NCBI GenBank assembly: GCA_910587045.1
Contig: CAJULG010000008.1
Coordinates: 104,602-125,393 of the forward strand
Origin: an uncultured Lachnospiraceae bacterium
GTDB lineage: Bacteria; Bacillota; Clostridia; Lachnospirales; Lachnospiraceae
Direction of reading: 5' to 3'
Length of the DNA: 20,792 nt
A program made the position numbers and the translations under genes. Below, piece after piece: positions 13,924 to 20,705 of the stretch (position 1 is the first letter of the stretch; every line of letters begins with the position of its first letter). Under the pieces are notes generated by a model. It worked only from the letters and a program-made list of their open reading frames with translations. It was not told the DNA's origin and ran no database searches.

Positions 13924-15492
13924 ATGAAGGCAAAAAGAATTACGGTGTTTGGATTGATCTGTCTGCTGGCAGCAGGTTTGTTGTTTGGTCATGTACAGGA
14001 TGTATATGCAGGTTCAGCGACGGTTTCGGTCAGCGCCTCTGCATCCAGTGTTACTACGGGAAGTACGGTAACAGTAACAGTTGGAATATCTGCTGATGAA
14101 CCGGTGGGGTATGGTGTGGCAATTTCCTATGACGCATCAATCCTGGAATATCAGGGAGGCGGTGACAATGGAGGCGGTGGTACGGTTACCATATTAAATG
14201 AAGGCGACGGTTCATCTTCCTCCTTTTCAAGAACACTGACATTTAAAGCTGTTGGTAATGGCAGTACCACGGTGTCCACGTCTGCATTTGCCGGAGGCTT
14301 GTTTGGATATAATACCGGAGATATGGCAGTTACCTATGGCTCCGCCAGTATTACAGTTTCTGCGCCTCAGCAGAGTACAGAAGGAAATGGAGGCGGGAGC
14401 GGCAACGGGAATGGAGGTGGCGAAGGAAATGGGAATACTTCTGCGCCGCCAAGTGGTTCCGGTGATAATCTGTTAAAGAGTCTGGAGATTTCCCCGGGAA
14501 CATTAAGCCCGGCATTTCAGTCTTCCGTTACTTCTTACACGGTTCAACTGCCGGAAGATACCAAATCTATCGTTGTAAGTGCAGTCCCGAATGACAGCAA
14601 GGCAAAGGTTACGGTATCTCATAATAATGATCTGGAGCCGGGGGCCAATAAGACTTATATTGTTGTAACTGCAGAAAATGGCACACAGAGGACTTATGTT
14701 TTGAATATTAACTGCGGCGAAGTGCCGGATGAGGATGAGGAGGGAGATATTTCTTCCGTACAGATCAATGGTACTGCGTATACGTTTGCCACAGAGGAGC
14801 AACTGGCAGAGGCAGAATCACCAGAGGGCTTCGAAGCAGGAGAAGAGGAGTACGAGGGAAAGAAGATTACAGTATATACATCTCCCAACCGTCTGCTTCA
14901 GATCGTATATCTGATGGATGGAGAAGGAAACGGGCAATGGTTTGTCTACAAAAAGGATCAGAAGTCTTTCCTCCCGTACAAAGAGTATCAGGCGGCTGCC
15001 AATCGCTATATAATATTGGAACCGGAGGAAGGCGTTGCCATTCCCACAGGTTATACTGCTGTGGAACTGGAAATCCAGGGGCAGAAGGTAACTGCATATG
15101 CAAAGAATGAACAGACAGAAATTGTATTGATCTATGCCATGAAACCGGATGGAGAACCGGCCTTCTATTTGTATGACAGTATTGAGGATACATTCATGCG
15201 TTATATTGAACCGGAAGATACCGTACAGGAGCTGGTTACTACAGAGGAGGCAACAGAAGCACCAGTGGTGACGGAGAATGAGAAGCTTCAGAATTTCAGG
15301 ATCCTGCTCTATATCCTTTGCGGATTATCACTGATTCTGGCAGGTATGCTGGCCGGGGTTATTGTTTATTTTAAGAAAACCGTGAATCAGGCAGAAGCAG
15401 GAAGTGACTTTGTAGATTATGACATTCCGAAGGAAGAACTATTGTCCGGGAATGATGAGAACCGGTCCGGACAAACGGAAGAAGACAATTAG
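13924..15492 (+). CDS. Membrane-anchored cohesin-like protein with tandem unknown domains
   Basis: Predicted receptor for a dockerin, 522 residues. A signal peptide (about 1-29, ending VYA) precedes a cohesin-like beta-sandwich at 31-147 (SSVTTGSTVTVTVGISADEP, then SYDASILEY). A Gly/Asn/Ser linker follows at 151-180 and a cadherin-like domain at 183-263, related to the one in the upstream protein. Residues 299-428 hold two copies of an unrecognised module about 75 residues apart (PEGF...GKKITVY and PTGY...GQKVTAY). An acidic Thr/Glu stalk leads to one membrane helix (about 458-483) with Lys-Lys after it, and a 39-residue acidic cytoplasmic tail. So the bulk lies outside the cell. AAAGGAG precedes the ATG. 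The partner is likely the dockerin enzyme just upstream; a general adhesin is the alternative. Confidence 0.85.
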   Translation: MKAKRITVFGLICLLAAGLLFGHVQDVYAGSATVSVSASASSVTTGSTVTVTVGISADEPVGYGVAISYDASILEYQGGGDNGGGGTVTILNEGDGSSSSFSRTLTFKAVGNGSTTVSTSAFAGGLFGYNTGDMAVTYGSASITVSAPQQSTEGNGGGSGNGNGGGEGNGNTSAPPSGSGDNLLKSLEISPGTLSPAFQSSVTSYTVQLPEDTKSIVVSAVPNDSKAKVTVSHNNDLEPGANKTYIVVTAENGTQRTYVLNINCGEVPDEDEEGDISSVQINGTAYTFATEEQLAEAESPEGFEAGEEEYEGKKITVYTSPNRLLQIVYLMDGEGNGQWFVYKKDQKSFLPYKEYQAAANRYIILEPEEGVAIPTGYTAVELEIQGQKVTAYAKNEQTEIVLIYAMKPDGEPAFYLYDSIEDTFMRYIEPEDTVQELVTTEEATEAPVVTENEKLQNFRILLYILCGLSLILAGMLAGVIVYFKKTVNQAEAGSDFVDYDIPKEELLSGNDENRSGQTEEDN

Positions 15493-15510
15493 TAACGGTA
15501 TATGAGCATG

Positions 15511-15544
15511 ACTGCCAGCAGAAATGGAATGCTGGCAGTTTTTT
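15511..15544 (+). terminator. Terminator after the cohesin gene
   Basis: ACTGCCAGCA (15511-15520) pairs perfectly with TGCTGGCAGT (15530-15539) around a nine-base loop, followed by a run of six Ts (15539-15544). A classical strong intrinsic terminator that ends the two-gene docking operon. Confidence 0.95.
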
Positions 15545-15594
15545 GAAGCCGGTTTCCGGCATCTTGGGGGTTTCTGGATAATACTTATTCCGGC

Positions 15595-15623
15595 TTGACA
15601 GGTCATTCCTTTTGTTATAGCAT
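15595..15623 (+). promoter_or_regulatory. Promoter of the GntR-clpC genes
   Basis: A perfect TTGACA -35 (15595-15600) is followed by TATAGC at 15616 (15-base spacer) or TAGCAT at 15618 (17-base spacer) as the -10. Either -10 lies inside the palindrome at 15611-15635. Confidence 0.7.
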
Positions 15624-15635
15624 GTGTATAACAAA
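15611..15635. promoter_or_regulatory. 25-bp palindrome over the GntR promoter, likely autoregulatory operator
   Basis: TTTGTTATA (15611-15619) and TATAACAAA (15627-15635) form a perfect 9-bp inverted repeat with a 7-bp centre. It covers the -10 box and likely transcription start. Form and place match operators of YtrA-type GntR repressors, one of which is encoded 20 bases downstream. Confidence 0.75.
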
Positions 15636-15654
15636 GGATAAATGAGGTGATGCT

Positions 15655-16050
15655 ATGGTAATTGAAATTGATTTTAATAGTGATGAAGCCTTATACATAC
15701 AACTACGGAACCAGATCATTATGGGGATAGCAAAGGATACATTAAAGGATGGGGAATCCTTGCCATCCGTACGTCAGATGGCGAATATGCTGGGCGTAAA
15801 TATGCATACAGTGAATAAAGCATATGCACTGCTTCGCCAGGATGGCTATGTAAAGCTGGATCGCAGGAATGGAGCAGTCATTTCTGTTAGCCTGGAGAAT
15901 CGTAGTATTCATATGGAAAGCATTCATTCTGATATGCAGATGATCGTTGCGCAGGCAATCTGTAAAGAGATTACTTTGGCGGAAATGCAGGAACTGGTAC
16001 AGCAGATGTATGATACATTTGGAGCCGACAGGCTGGGATCAGGTGAATAG
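15655..16050 (+). CDS. GntR family transcriptional regulator, YtrA type
   Basis: DNA-binding repressor of 131 residues. The N-terminal winged helix-turn-helix is clear: YIQLRNQIIMGIAKDTL (14-30), the helix-turn-helix at about 36-60 (SLPSVRQMANMLGVNMHTV), and a wing ending near 79. Only about 50 residues follow, far too few for a ligand-binding FadR or UTRA domain, which marks the short YtrA subfamily. Such proteins usually repress their own operon, often one with ABC transporter genes, in response to wall stress or unknown signals. Here the next gene is clpC, 44 bases on, with no transporter in sight. GAGGTGA precedes the ATG. The 25-bp palindrome at 15611-15635 is the probable binding site. 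Confidence 0.93.
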   Translation: MVIEIDFNSDEALYIQLRNQIIMGIAKDTLKDGESLPSVRQMANMLGVNMHTVNKAYALLRQDGYVKLDRRNGAVISVSLENRSIHMESIHSDMQMIVAQAICKEITLAEMQELVQQMYDTFGADRLGSGE

Positions 16051-16094
16051 AAGGATATTTTAAGTAGTGACATTATAATACAGGAGGCATAAGA

Positions 16095-18560
16095 ATGGGT
16101 GATCAATATACCAGAGCTGCTCAGATTTCCATACAGGAAGCGGCAAAGGCGGCAAGAAAGTTGAAGCATGACTGCATTGGCAGCGAACATTTATTGCTGG
16201 GAATTTTAGAAGAGGCAGACAATGTGGCAGCTAAGGTGCTGGAAAACAATGGAATTCAGAAGGAACGGATTGAAAAACTGATAGAGAACAGTATTGCCGG
16301 AAACGGGACGATTGCAACAAGGAGCCAGTATAAGTATACGGTTATGTATAACAGAGTGATGGAGCAGAGTAAGGCGGAGGCGATCCGTACCAGATCTGCC
16401 CTCATCGGAACAGAGCATCTGATGCTGGCAATGATTAAGATACCTGAGTGTATCGCCATGAAGATATTAACCAGTATTGGTATGGATATTCAGAAGCTGT
16501 ATATTGATATACGGGTAGCAATGGGAACGGATCAGTCAGTTGCCCGAAACGAATATATGGGAAATAAAGGAAAGAAAAAGGCAAAGTCGTCCACACCAAT
16601 GCTGGAAAAATACAGCCGGGATCTTACAAAACAAGCCAGAGAAGGAATGCTGGATCCGGTGGTGGGAAGGACCGGAGAGATTCAGAGAGTCATTCAGATC
16701 CTAAGCCGGCGTATGAAAAACAATCCCTGTCTGGTTGGAGAACCGGGTGTAGGAAAAACTGCGATAGTAGAAGGGCTGGCAAGCATGATCGCAACCGGAA
16801 CAGTGCCGGGTACGATTAAGGATAAACGTCTGCTTTCCCTGGATTTATCTGGTATGGTAGCAGGTTCTAAATATCGGGGTGAGTTTGAGGAACGTATTAA
16901 ACGGATTATTGAGGAAGTCATACAGGATGGAAATGTAATCTTATTTGTGGATGAACTTCACACCCTGATCGGTGCCGGCGGTGCGGAGGGTGCCATTGAT
17001 GCATCCAATATATTAAAACCGGCTCTTTCCCGGGGAGAGATCCAGATGATCGGTGCTACCACCACGGCAGAATTTCGAAAGTATATAGAAAAGGATGCTG
17101 CTCTGGAGCGGCGATTCCAGCCTGTAAATGTAGAAGAACCGACAAAAGAGGAAACAATCGATATTTTAAAGGGACTTCGCCATTGTTACGAGGAACATCA
17201 TGGAATCCAGATTGAGGATACTGCAGTGGAAGCGGCAGTTACTCTGTCTGAGCGTTATATTAATGATCGTTATCTGCCGGATAAGGCAATCGATCTGATC
17301 GATGAAGCCTGTTCCAGAAAGCGTCTTTCTTCCCTGCATCAGTCCCCGCGCTCTCAGGAGCTGGAGACAGAACTCCGGAAAACGTATGATCAGCTTGAAG
17401 CATGTCTGCTGGAAGAGGAATTTGAAAAAGCAGCGACGCTGAAGCAGAATATCGCTGATTTGAAAAAAAAGCAGGAACGATTAAGAAAACGTGAGGAAAA
17501 GCAGCAGAAACAAGATATATGTTCCATTAATGATCGCGATATCTCAGAGGTAGTCTCTGCCTGGACGAAAATCCCGCTAAGCCGGTTAGAGGAGGAAGAG
17601 ACCCAGCGGTTAAAAGCATTGGCTCAGACATTGCATCAGCGGGTGATCGGACAGAATGAAGCGGTTGAGGCAGTGGCAAAGGCAATCCGCCGGGGAAGAG
17701 TAGGTCTGAAGGATCCAAACAGGCCGATCGGCTCCTTTCTATTCCTGGGGCCTACCGGTGTAGGAAAGACTGAGTTATCAAAGGCTCTCGCAGAGGCTAT
17801 GTTTGGTGACGAGAATGCTCTGATCCGTGTTGATATGTCGGAGTACATGGAAAAGCATAGTGTATCCAAACTGATCGGTTCGCCTCCAGGCTATGTTGGC
17901 TTTGAGGAAGGTGGTCAGTTGAGTGAAAAGGTTCGCAGGAATCCTTATTCTGTCATTCTGTTTGATGAAGTTGAGAAAGCGGATGGTGATATTTTTAATG
18001 TGCTGCTGCAGGTGCTGGATGACGGACATATTACGGATTCCCAGGGCAGAAAGGTAGATTTTAAAAATACGATCATTATCATGACATCAAATGCAGGTGC
18101 AGGACGTATCATGGAGCCGAAGCTGCTTGGTTTCTCCGGGCATACAGATGAGGAGCAGGATCATGAGAAAATGAAGAGCGGTGTAATGGAAGAAGTAAAA
18201 CGGATTTTTAAGCCGGAATTCATTAACCGGATTGATGATATTATTGTATTCCATGCATTACAGGAGAGTGAGATTCACCAGATTGTTGAACTTTTGCTCA
18301 GACAGTTGAGCAGCCGTATAAAAAAGCAGTTAAATATTACTTTGCGATATGATATCCATGTGAAAAATTATATATTTGATAAGGGATATGATAAAAAATA
18401 TGGAGCAAGGCCACTGCGAAGGGCGATTCAGTCTCAGGTTGAGGATGGATTGGCAGAGGCAATATTAAATGGTGAAGTAAAGAATGGTGATGTAGTGCGC
18501 GTTACAGTAAGAAAGGATCAGCTTCATTTCCAGGCAAAAGAATTGGCTAGCCAAAAGTGA
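16095..18560 (+). CDS. clpC: ATP-dependent Clp protease ATPase subunit ClpC
   Basis: AAA+ unfoldase that feeds damaged or regulatory proteins to ClpP. The 821-residue protein has two Clp N-repeats (about 5-70 and 80-145), the first ATPase with GEPGVGKT (215-222) and VILFVDE (281-287), a UVR-type coiled middle domain (about 433-470), and the second ATPase with GPTGVGKT (552-559) and VILFDE (620-625). The tripeptide LGF (678-680) in the expected loop is the likely ClpP contact. The UVR domain marks ClpC rather than ClpB. AGGAGG at 16082-16087 lies seven bases before the ATG. In Bacillus this domain works with McsA/McsB adaptors; neither gene is present here. It is preceded by a GntR gene and followed, after one small gene, by radA. 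Confidence 0.96.
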   Translation: MGDQYTRAAQISIQEAAKAARKLKHDCIGSEHLLLGILEEADNVAAKVLENNGIQKERIEKLIENSIAGNGTIATRSQYKYTVMYNRVMEQSKAEAIRTRSALIGTEHLMLAMIKIPECIAMKILTSIGMDIQKLYIDIRVAMGTDQSVARNEYMGNKGKKKAKSSTPMLEKYSRDLTKQAREGMLDPVVGRTGEIQRVIQILSRRMKNNPCLVGEPGVGKTAIVEGLASMIATGTVPGTIKDKRLLSLDLSGMVAGSKYRGEFEERIKRIIEEVIQDGNVILFVDELHTLIGAGGAEGAIDASNILKPALSRGEIQMIGATTTAEFRKYIEKDAALERRFQPVNVEEPTKEETIDILKGLRHCYEEHHGIQIEDTAVEAAVTLSERYINDRYLPDKAIDLIDEACSRKRLSSLHQSPRSQELETELRKTYDQLEACLLEEEFEKAATLKQNIADLKKKQERLRKREEKQQKQDICSINDRDISEVVSAWTKIPLSRLEEEETQRLKALAQTLHQRVIGQNEAVEAVAKAIRRGRVGLKDPNRPIGSFLFLGPTGVGKTELSKALAEAMFGDENALIRVDMSEYMEKHSVSKLIGSPPGYVGFEEGGQLSEKVRRNPYSVILFDEVEKADGDIFNVLLQVLDDGHITDSQGRKVDFKNTIIIMTSNAGAGRIMEPKLLGFSGHTDEEQDHEKMKSGVMEEVKRIFKPEFINRIDDIIVFHALQESEIHQIVELLLRQLSSRIKKQLNITLRYDIHVKNYIFDKGYDKKYGARPLRRAIQSQVEDGLAEAILNGEVKNGDVVRVTVRKDQLHFQAKELASQK

Positions 18561-18567
18561 TAGAATA

Positions 18568-18576
18568 TGGTATGAT
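18568..18576 (+). promoter_or_regulatory. Candidate extended -10 promoter before the small beta-rich gene
   Basis: TGGTATGAT matches the extended -10 form (TGn then TATnAT) and lies in the 118-base gap after clpC. No good -35 is present at 17 bases. It suggests that the next gene and radA can be transcribed apart from clpC. Confidence 0.4.
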
Positions 18577-18678
18577 AACACATATAGGATAGAGAGAAAT
18601 GGACGAGAACAACTGAAACGAACGTTGATGAAAGCAGTATATTTACGGTTACAGCAATATATTTAGGAGGATAAAAGA

Positions 18679-19092
18679 ATGTCAGTAATTAATGAATTGA
18701 TTCGCACAGAGGAGGGGGGAAGTTTAAGTTTTGGTAATATAGAATTGCCCGCAAAGGCAAAACTGGATGGTTATGAGTATAATGGTGATGTATATAAGAT
18801 CAAAACCTTTAAGGAAATCACCAAGCTGGAAAAGAATGGAACCATGGTCTATGAATCTGTGCCGGGTACAGTGGTGCACGATCTTAAGATTACGGACCGG
18901 GAAGTAACTTTTGGTGTGGAGGGGAACGAAGATGCCCAGATCACGCTGGAGTTAGAGGCTGGTAAGGAATATAAGATTTACGTAGATAATACCAATCTTG
19001 GAAAGATGAAGACAAATCTGGGCGGTAAATTAAGTTTTAGTGTGGAATTGACACCGAACGAGACTGCACATGTGAAAATTGATAAATTATAA
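18679..19092 (+). CDS. Small beta-rich protein of unknown function
   Basis: I do not recognise a functional family. The 137-residue protein has an excellent AGGAGG site before the ATG, no signal peptide and no membrane segment. Its sequence alternates short strands and turns (GSLSFGNIELPAK, DGYEYNGDVYKIKTFKEITK, KEYKIYVDNTNLGKMKTNLG, KLSFSVEL), suggesting an all-beta fold, perhaps two similar halves. I recall close relatives in Lachnospiraceae labelled 'endosialidase', but at this length, with no export signal or catalytic domain, that label is almost certainly wrong. It lies between clpC and radA, 10 bases before radA, so it is probably co-transcribed with radA and may have a stress or DNA-repair link. 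That is inference from place only. Confidence 0.75.
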   Translation: MSVINELIRTEEGGSLSFGNIELPAKAKLDGYEYNGDVYKIKTFKEITKLEKNGTMVYESVPGTVVHDLKITDREVTFGVEGNEDAQITLELEAGKEYKIYVDNTNLGKMKTNLGGKLSFSVELTPNETAHVKIDKL

Positions 19093-19102
19093 GAGGTAAC
19101 AA

Positions 19103-20455
19103 ATGGCAAAAACAAAACAGGTGTTTTTTTGCCAGGAATGTGGTTTTGAATCGGCCAAGTGGATGGGGCAGTGTCCCGGCTGCAAGGCATGGAATACGTT
19201 TGTTGAAGAACGGGTTGTGACAGGCACCAGGAAGTCTGCAGCAAAAGCTGCGTCCTCGGTGCCTGCCAGTATTTTAGAAGTCACTACTGGCAAGGAGATA
19301 CGAATCGGAACAGGAATGAAGGAATTGGATCGGGTACTGGGAGGCGGGATTGTAAAAGGCTCCCTTGTATTGATCGGCGGTGATCCCGGTATCGGAAAAT
19401 CTACCATATTATTGCAGGTATGTCGCAGACTTACTGCTGACGGACATAAGGTGTTGTATGTATCAGGGGAAGAGTCTATGCAGCAGATTAAGATGCGGGC
19501 CGAGCGGTTGGGAGAGTTTCAGCGGGATATGTATCTGCATTGTGAAACAGATATGAATGTAATAGAGAATGCGATTGAGCAGGTAGGGCCGGAGGTGGTT
19601 GTCATTGATTCGGTTCAGACAATGGCGCTGGAAGAGGTTTCTTCGGCAGCAGGAAGTGTATCCCAGGTGAGAGAGGTGACCAATCGGCTTATGCAGCTGG
19701 CGAAACAGAAGAACGTTGCGATTTTCCTGGTGGGACATGTTACAAAAGAGGGAACAGTAGCCGGGCCCAGAACTTTAGAGCATATGGTAGATACCGTATT
19801 GTATTTTGAAGGGGAACGAAGTTCCGTTTATCGTATCCTGCGCGGAGTAAAAAACCGCTTTGGGGCTACCAATGAAATTGGTGTATTTGAAATGAAGAAT
19901 AATGGCCTGTCTGAAGTTATGAATCCATCTGAAGTCATGCTGGAAGGGCGGCCGGTGGATGCTTCCGGTTCTACAGTAGTCTGTTCTATGGAGGGGACAC
20001 GTCCTCTTCTGATCGAGATTCAGGCGCTGGTAGCACAGACTAACTTTCAGATGCCTAGACGGACGACAGTGGGGATTGATTTTAACCGGGTAAATCTGTT
20101 AATGGCAGTTCTGGAAAAACGTGCCGGTATTCATTTGGGAAGCTGTGATGCCTATGTAAATCTGACTGGTGGAATTCGATTGTCAGAGCCGGCGATTGAC
20201 CTGGGAATTGTATTGGCATTAGTATCCAGTTATCGGAATCGTCCGGTTGATGAACATACGATCATATTTGGCGAGGTGGGTCTGACTGGTGAAGTCCGGG
20301 GGGTCGGTATGGCAGAGCAGCGGGCAAAGGAAGCAGCAAAATTAGGATTTACGACCTGTATTCTGCCCGCTTCAAATGCAGCGAATATTTCCACGATACA
20401 TGGGATGCGATTGATTGGCGTATCCAATGTAAAAGAGGCCATAGATCTGATTTAA
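19103..20455 (+). CDS. radA: DNA repair protein RadA
   Basis: RecA-like DNA repair ATPase that promotes branch migration during recombination. All parts of the 450-residue protein are in place: a four-cysteine zinc finger (Cys10, Cys13, Cys24, Cys27), Walker A GGDPGIGKST (92-101), Walker B VVVIDS (165-170), the RadA-specific KNRFG motif (250-254) and a Lon-protease-like C-terminal domain (about 280-450) without proteolytic role. GAGGTAA precedes the ATG. The clpC-radA pairing is conserved with Bacillus, where disA follows; here no disA is adjacent and the sequence passes into a non-coding region instead. No obvious terminator follows the gene. Confidence 0.97.
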   Translation: MAKTKQVFFCQECGFESAKWMGQCPGCKAWNTFVEERVVTGTRKSAAKAASSVPASILEVTTGKEIRIGTGMKELDRVLGGGIVKGSLVLIGGDPGIGKSTILLQVCRRLTADGHKVLYVSGEESMQQIKMRAERLGEFQRDMYLHCETDMNVIENAIEQVGPEVVVIDSVQTMALEEVSSAAGSVSQVREVTNRLMQLAKQKNVAIFLVGHVTKEGTVAGPRTLEHMVDTVLYFEGERSSVYRILRGVKNRFGATNEIGVFEMKNNGLSEVMNPSEVMLEGRPVDASGSTVVCSMEGTRPLLIEIQALVAQTNFQMPRRTTVGIDFNRVNLLMAVLEKRAGIHLGSCDAYVNLTGGIRLSEPAIDLGIVLALVSSYRNRPVDEHTIIFGEVGLTGEVRGVGMAEQRAKEAAKLGFTTCILPASNAANISTIHGMRLIGVSNVKEAIDLI

Positions 20456-20523
20456 ATATAGGTTGTTCATCCTCTTTGTATAAATATTGCAGTGTTTTAT
20501 CAGGTTGGGAGATCTCTTTCATC

Positions 20524-20625
20524 TGTGGATAAGATGAATGAAATTGTGGAAAACCCGGAGTCAAAATGTGGATATGTGTATTGGTATGTCGGTTTTGTGG
20601 ATAAGTTGTCAATAATTGTGTATAC
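20524..20625 (-). other. Cluster of DnaA-box-like 9-mers
   Basis: The plus strand carries TGTGGATAA, the complement of the consensus DnaA box TTATCCACA, perfectly at 20524-20532 and 20596-20604. One-mismatch forms are TGTGGAAAA at 20545-20553 and TGTGGATAT at 20567-20575; TGTGTATAC at 20617-20625 is a weak fifth. All face the same way, and successive starts are 21, 22, 29 and 21 bases apart, about two helical turns for most. The first box sits between the arms TTCATCT and AGATGAA (20518-20538). This may be an origin-like or DnaA-controlled region. Confidence 0.65.
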
Positions 20626-20634
20626 AATAAAAAC

Positions 20635-20664
20635 AAATTAAAAGAATAAACTTTCTTTTAATTT
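20635..20664. repeat. AT-rich 12-bp perfect inverted repeat
   Basis: AAATTAAAAGAA (20635-20646) and TTCTTTTAATTT (20653-20664) are perfectly complementary around TAAACT. With a single G-C pair in the stem it is a poor terminator. It may act as an easily melted element next to the DnaA boxes, or as the A/T-rich UP element of the promoter just downstream. Confidence 0.6.
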
Positions 20665-20669
20665 TCCCC

Positions 20670-20698
20670 TTGACTTATAAAAAGACGGGTGTTATTAT
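20670..20698 (+). promoter_or_regulatory. Strong promoter reading off the window
   Basis: TTGACT (20670-20675) and TATTAT (20693-20698) with a 17-base spacer and an A/T-rich upstream stretch. Near-consensus and of the kind found before rRNA operons. Confidence 0.8.
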
Positions 20699-20705
20699 AA
20701 GGTAC

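Noticed and set aside
14386..14463. Gly/Asn-rich repeats GNGGGSGNGNGGGEGNG as a possible functional repeat
   Set aside because: This is a low-complexity flexible linker between two folded domains, common in exported clostridial proteins.
18543..18554. Perfect 12-bp palindrome TTGGCTAGCCAA
   Set aside because: It lies within the last codons of clpC, has no second copy in the window, and is too far (22 bases) from TATGAT to be its -35 box.
18613..18626. AAACGAACGTT, similar to a Bacillus PurR box
   Set aside because: Single imperfect site, not near the purine genes, and absent from the purM control region.
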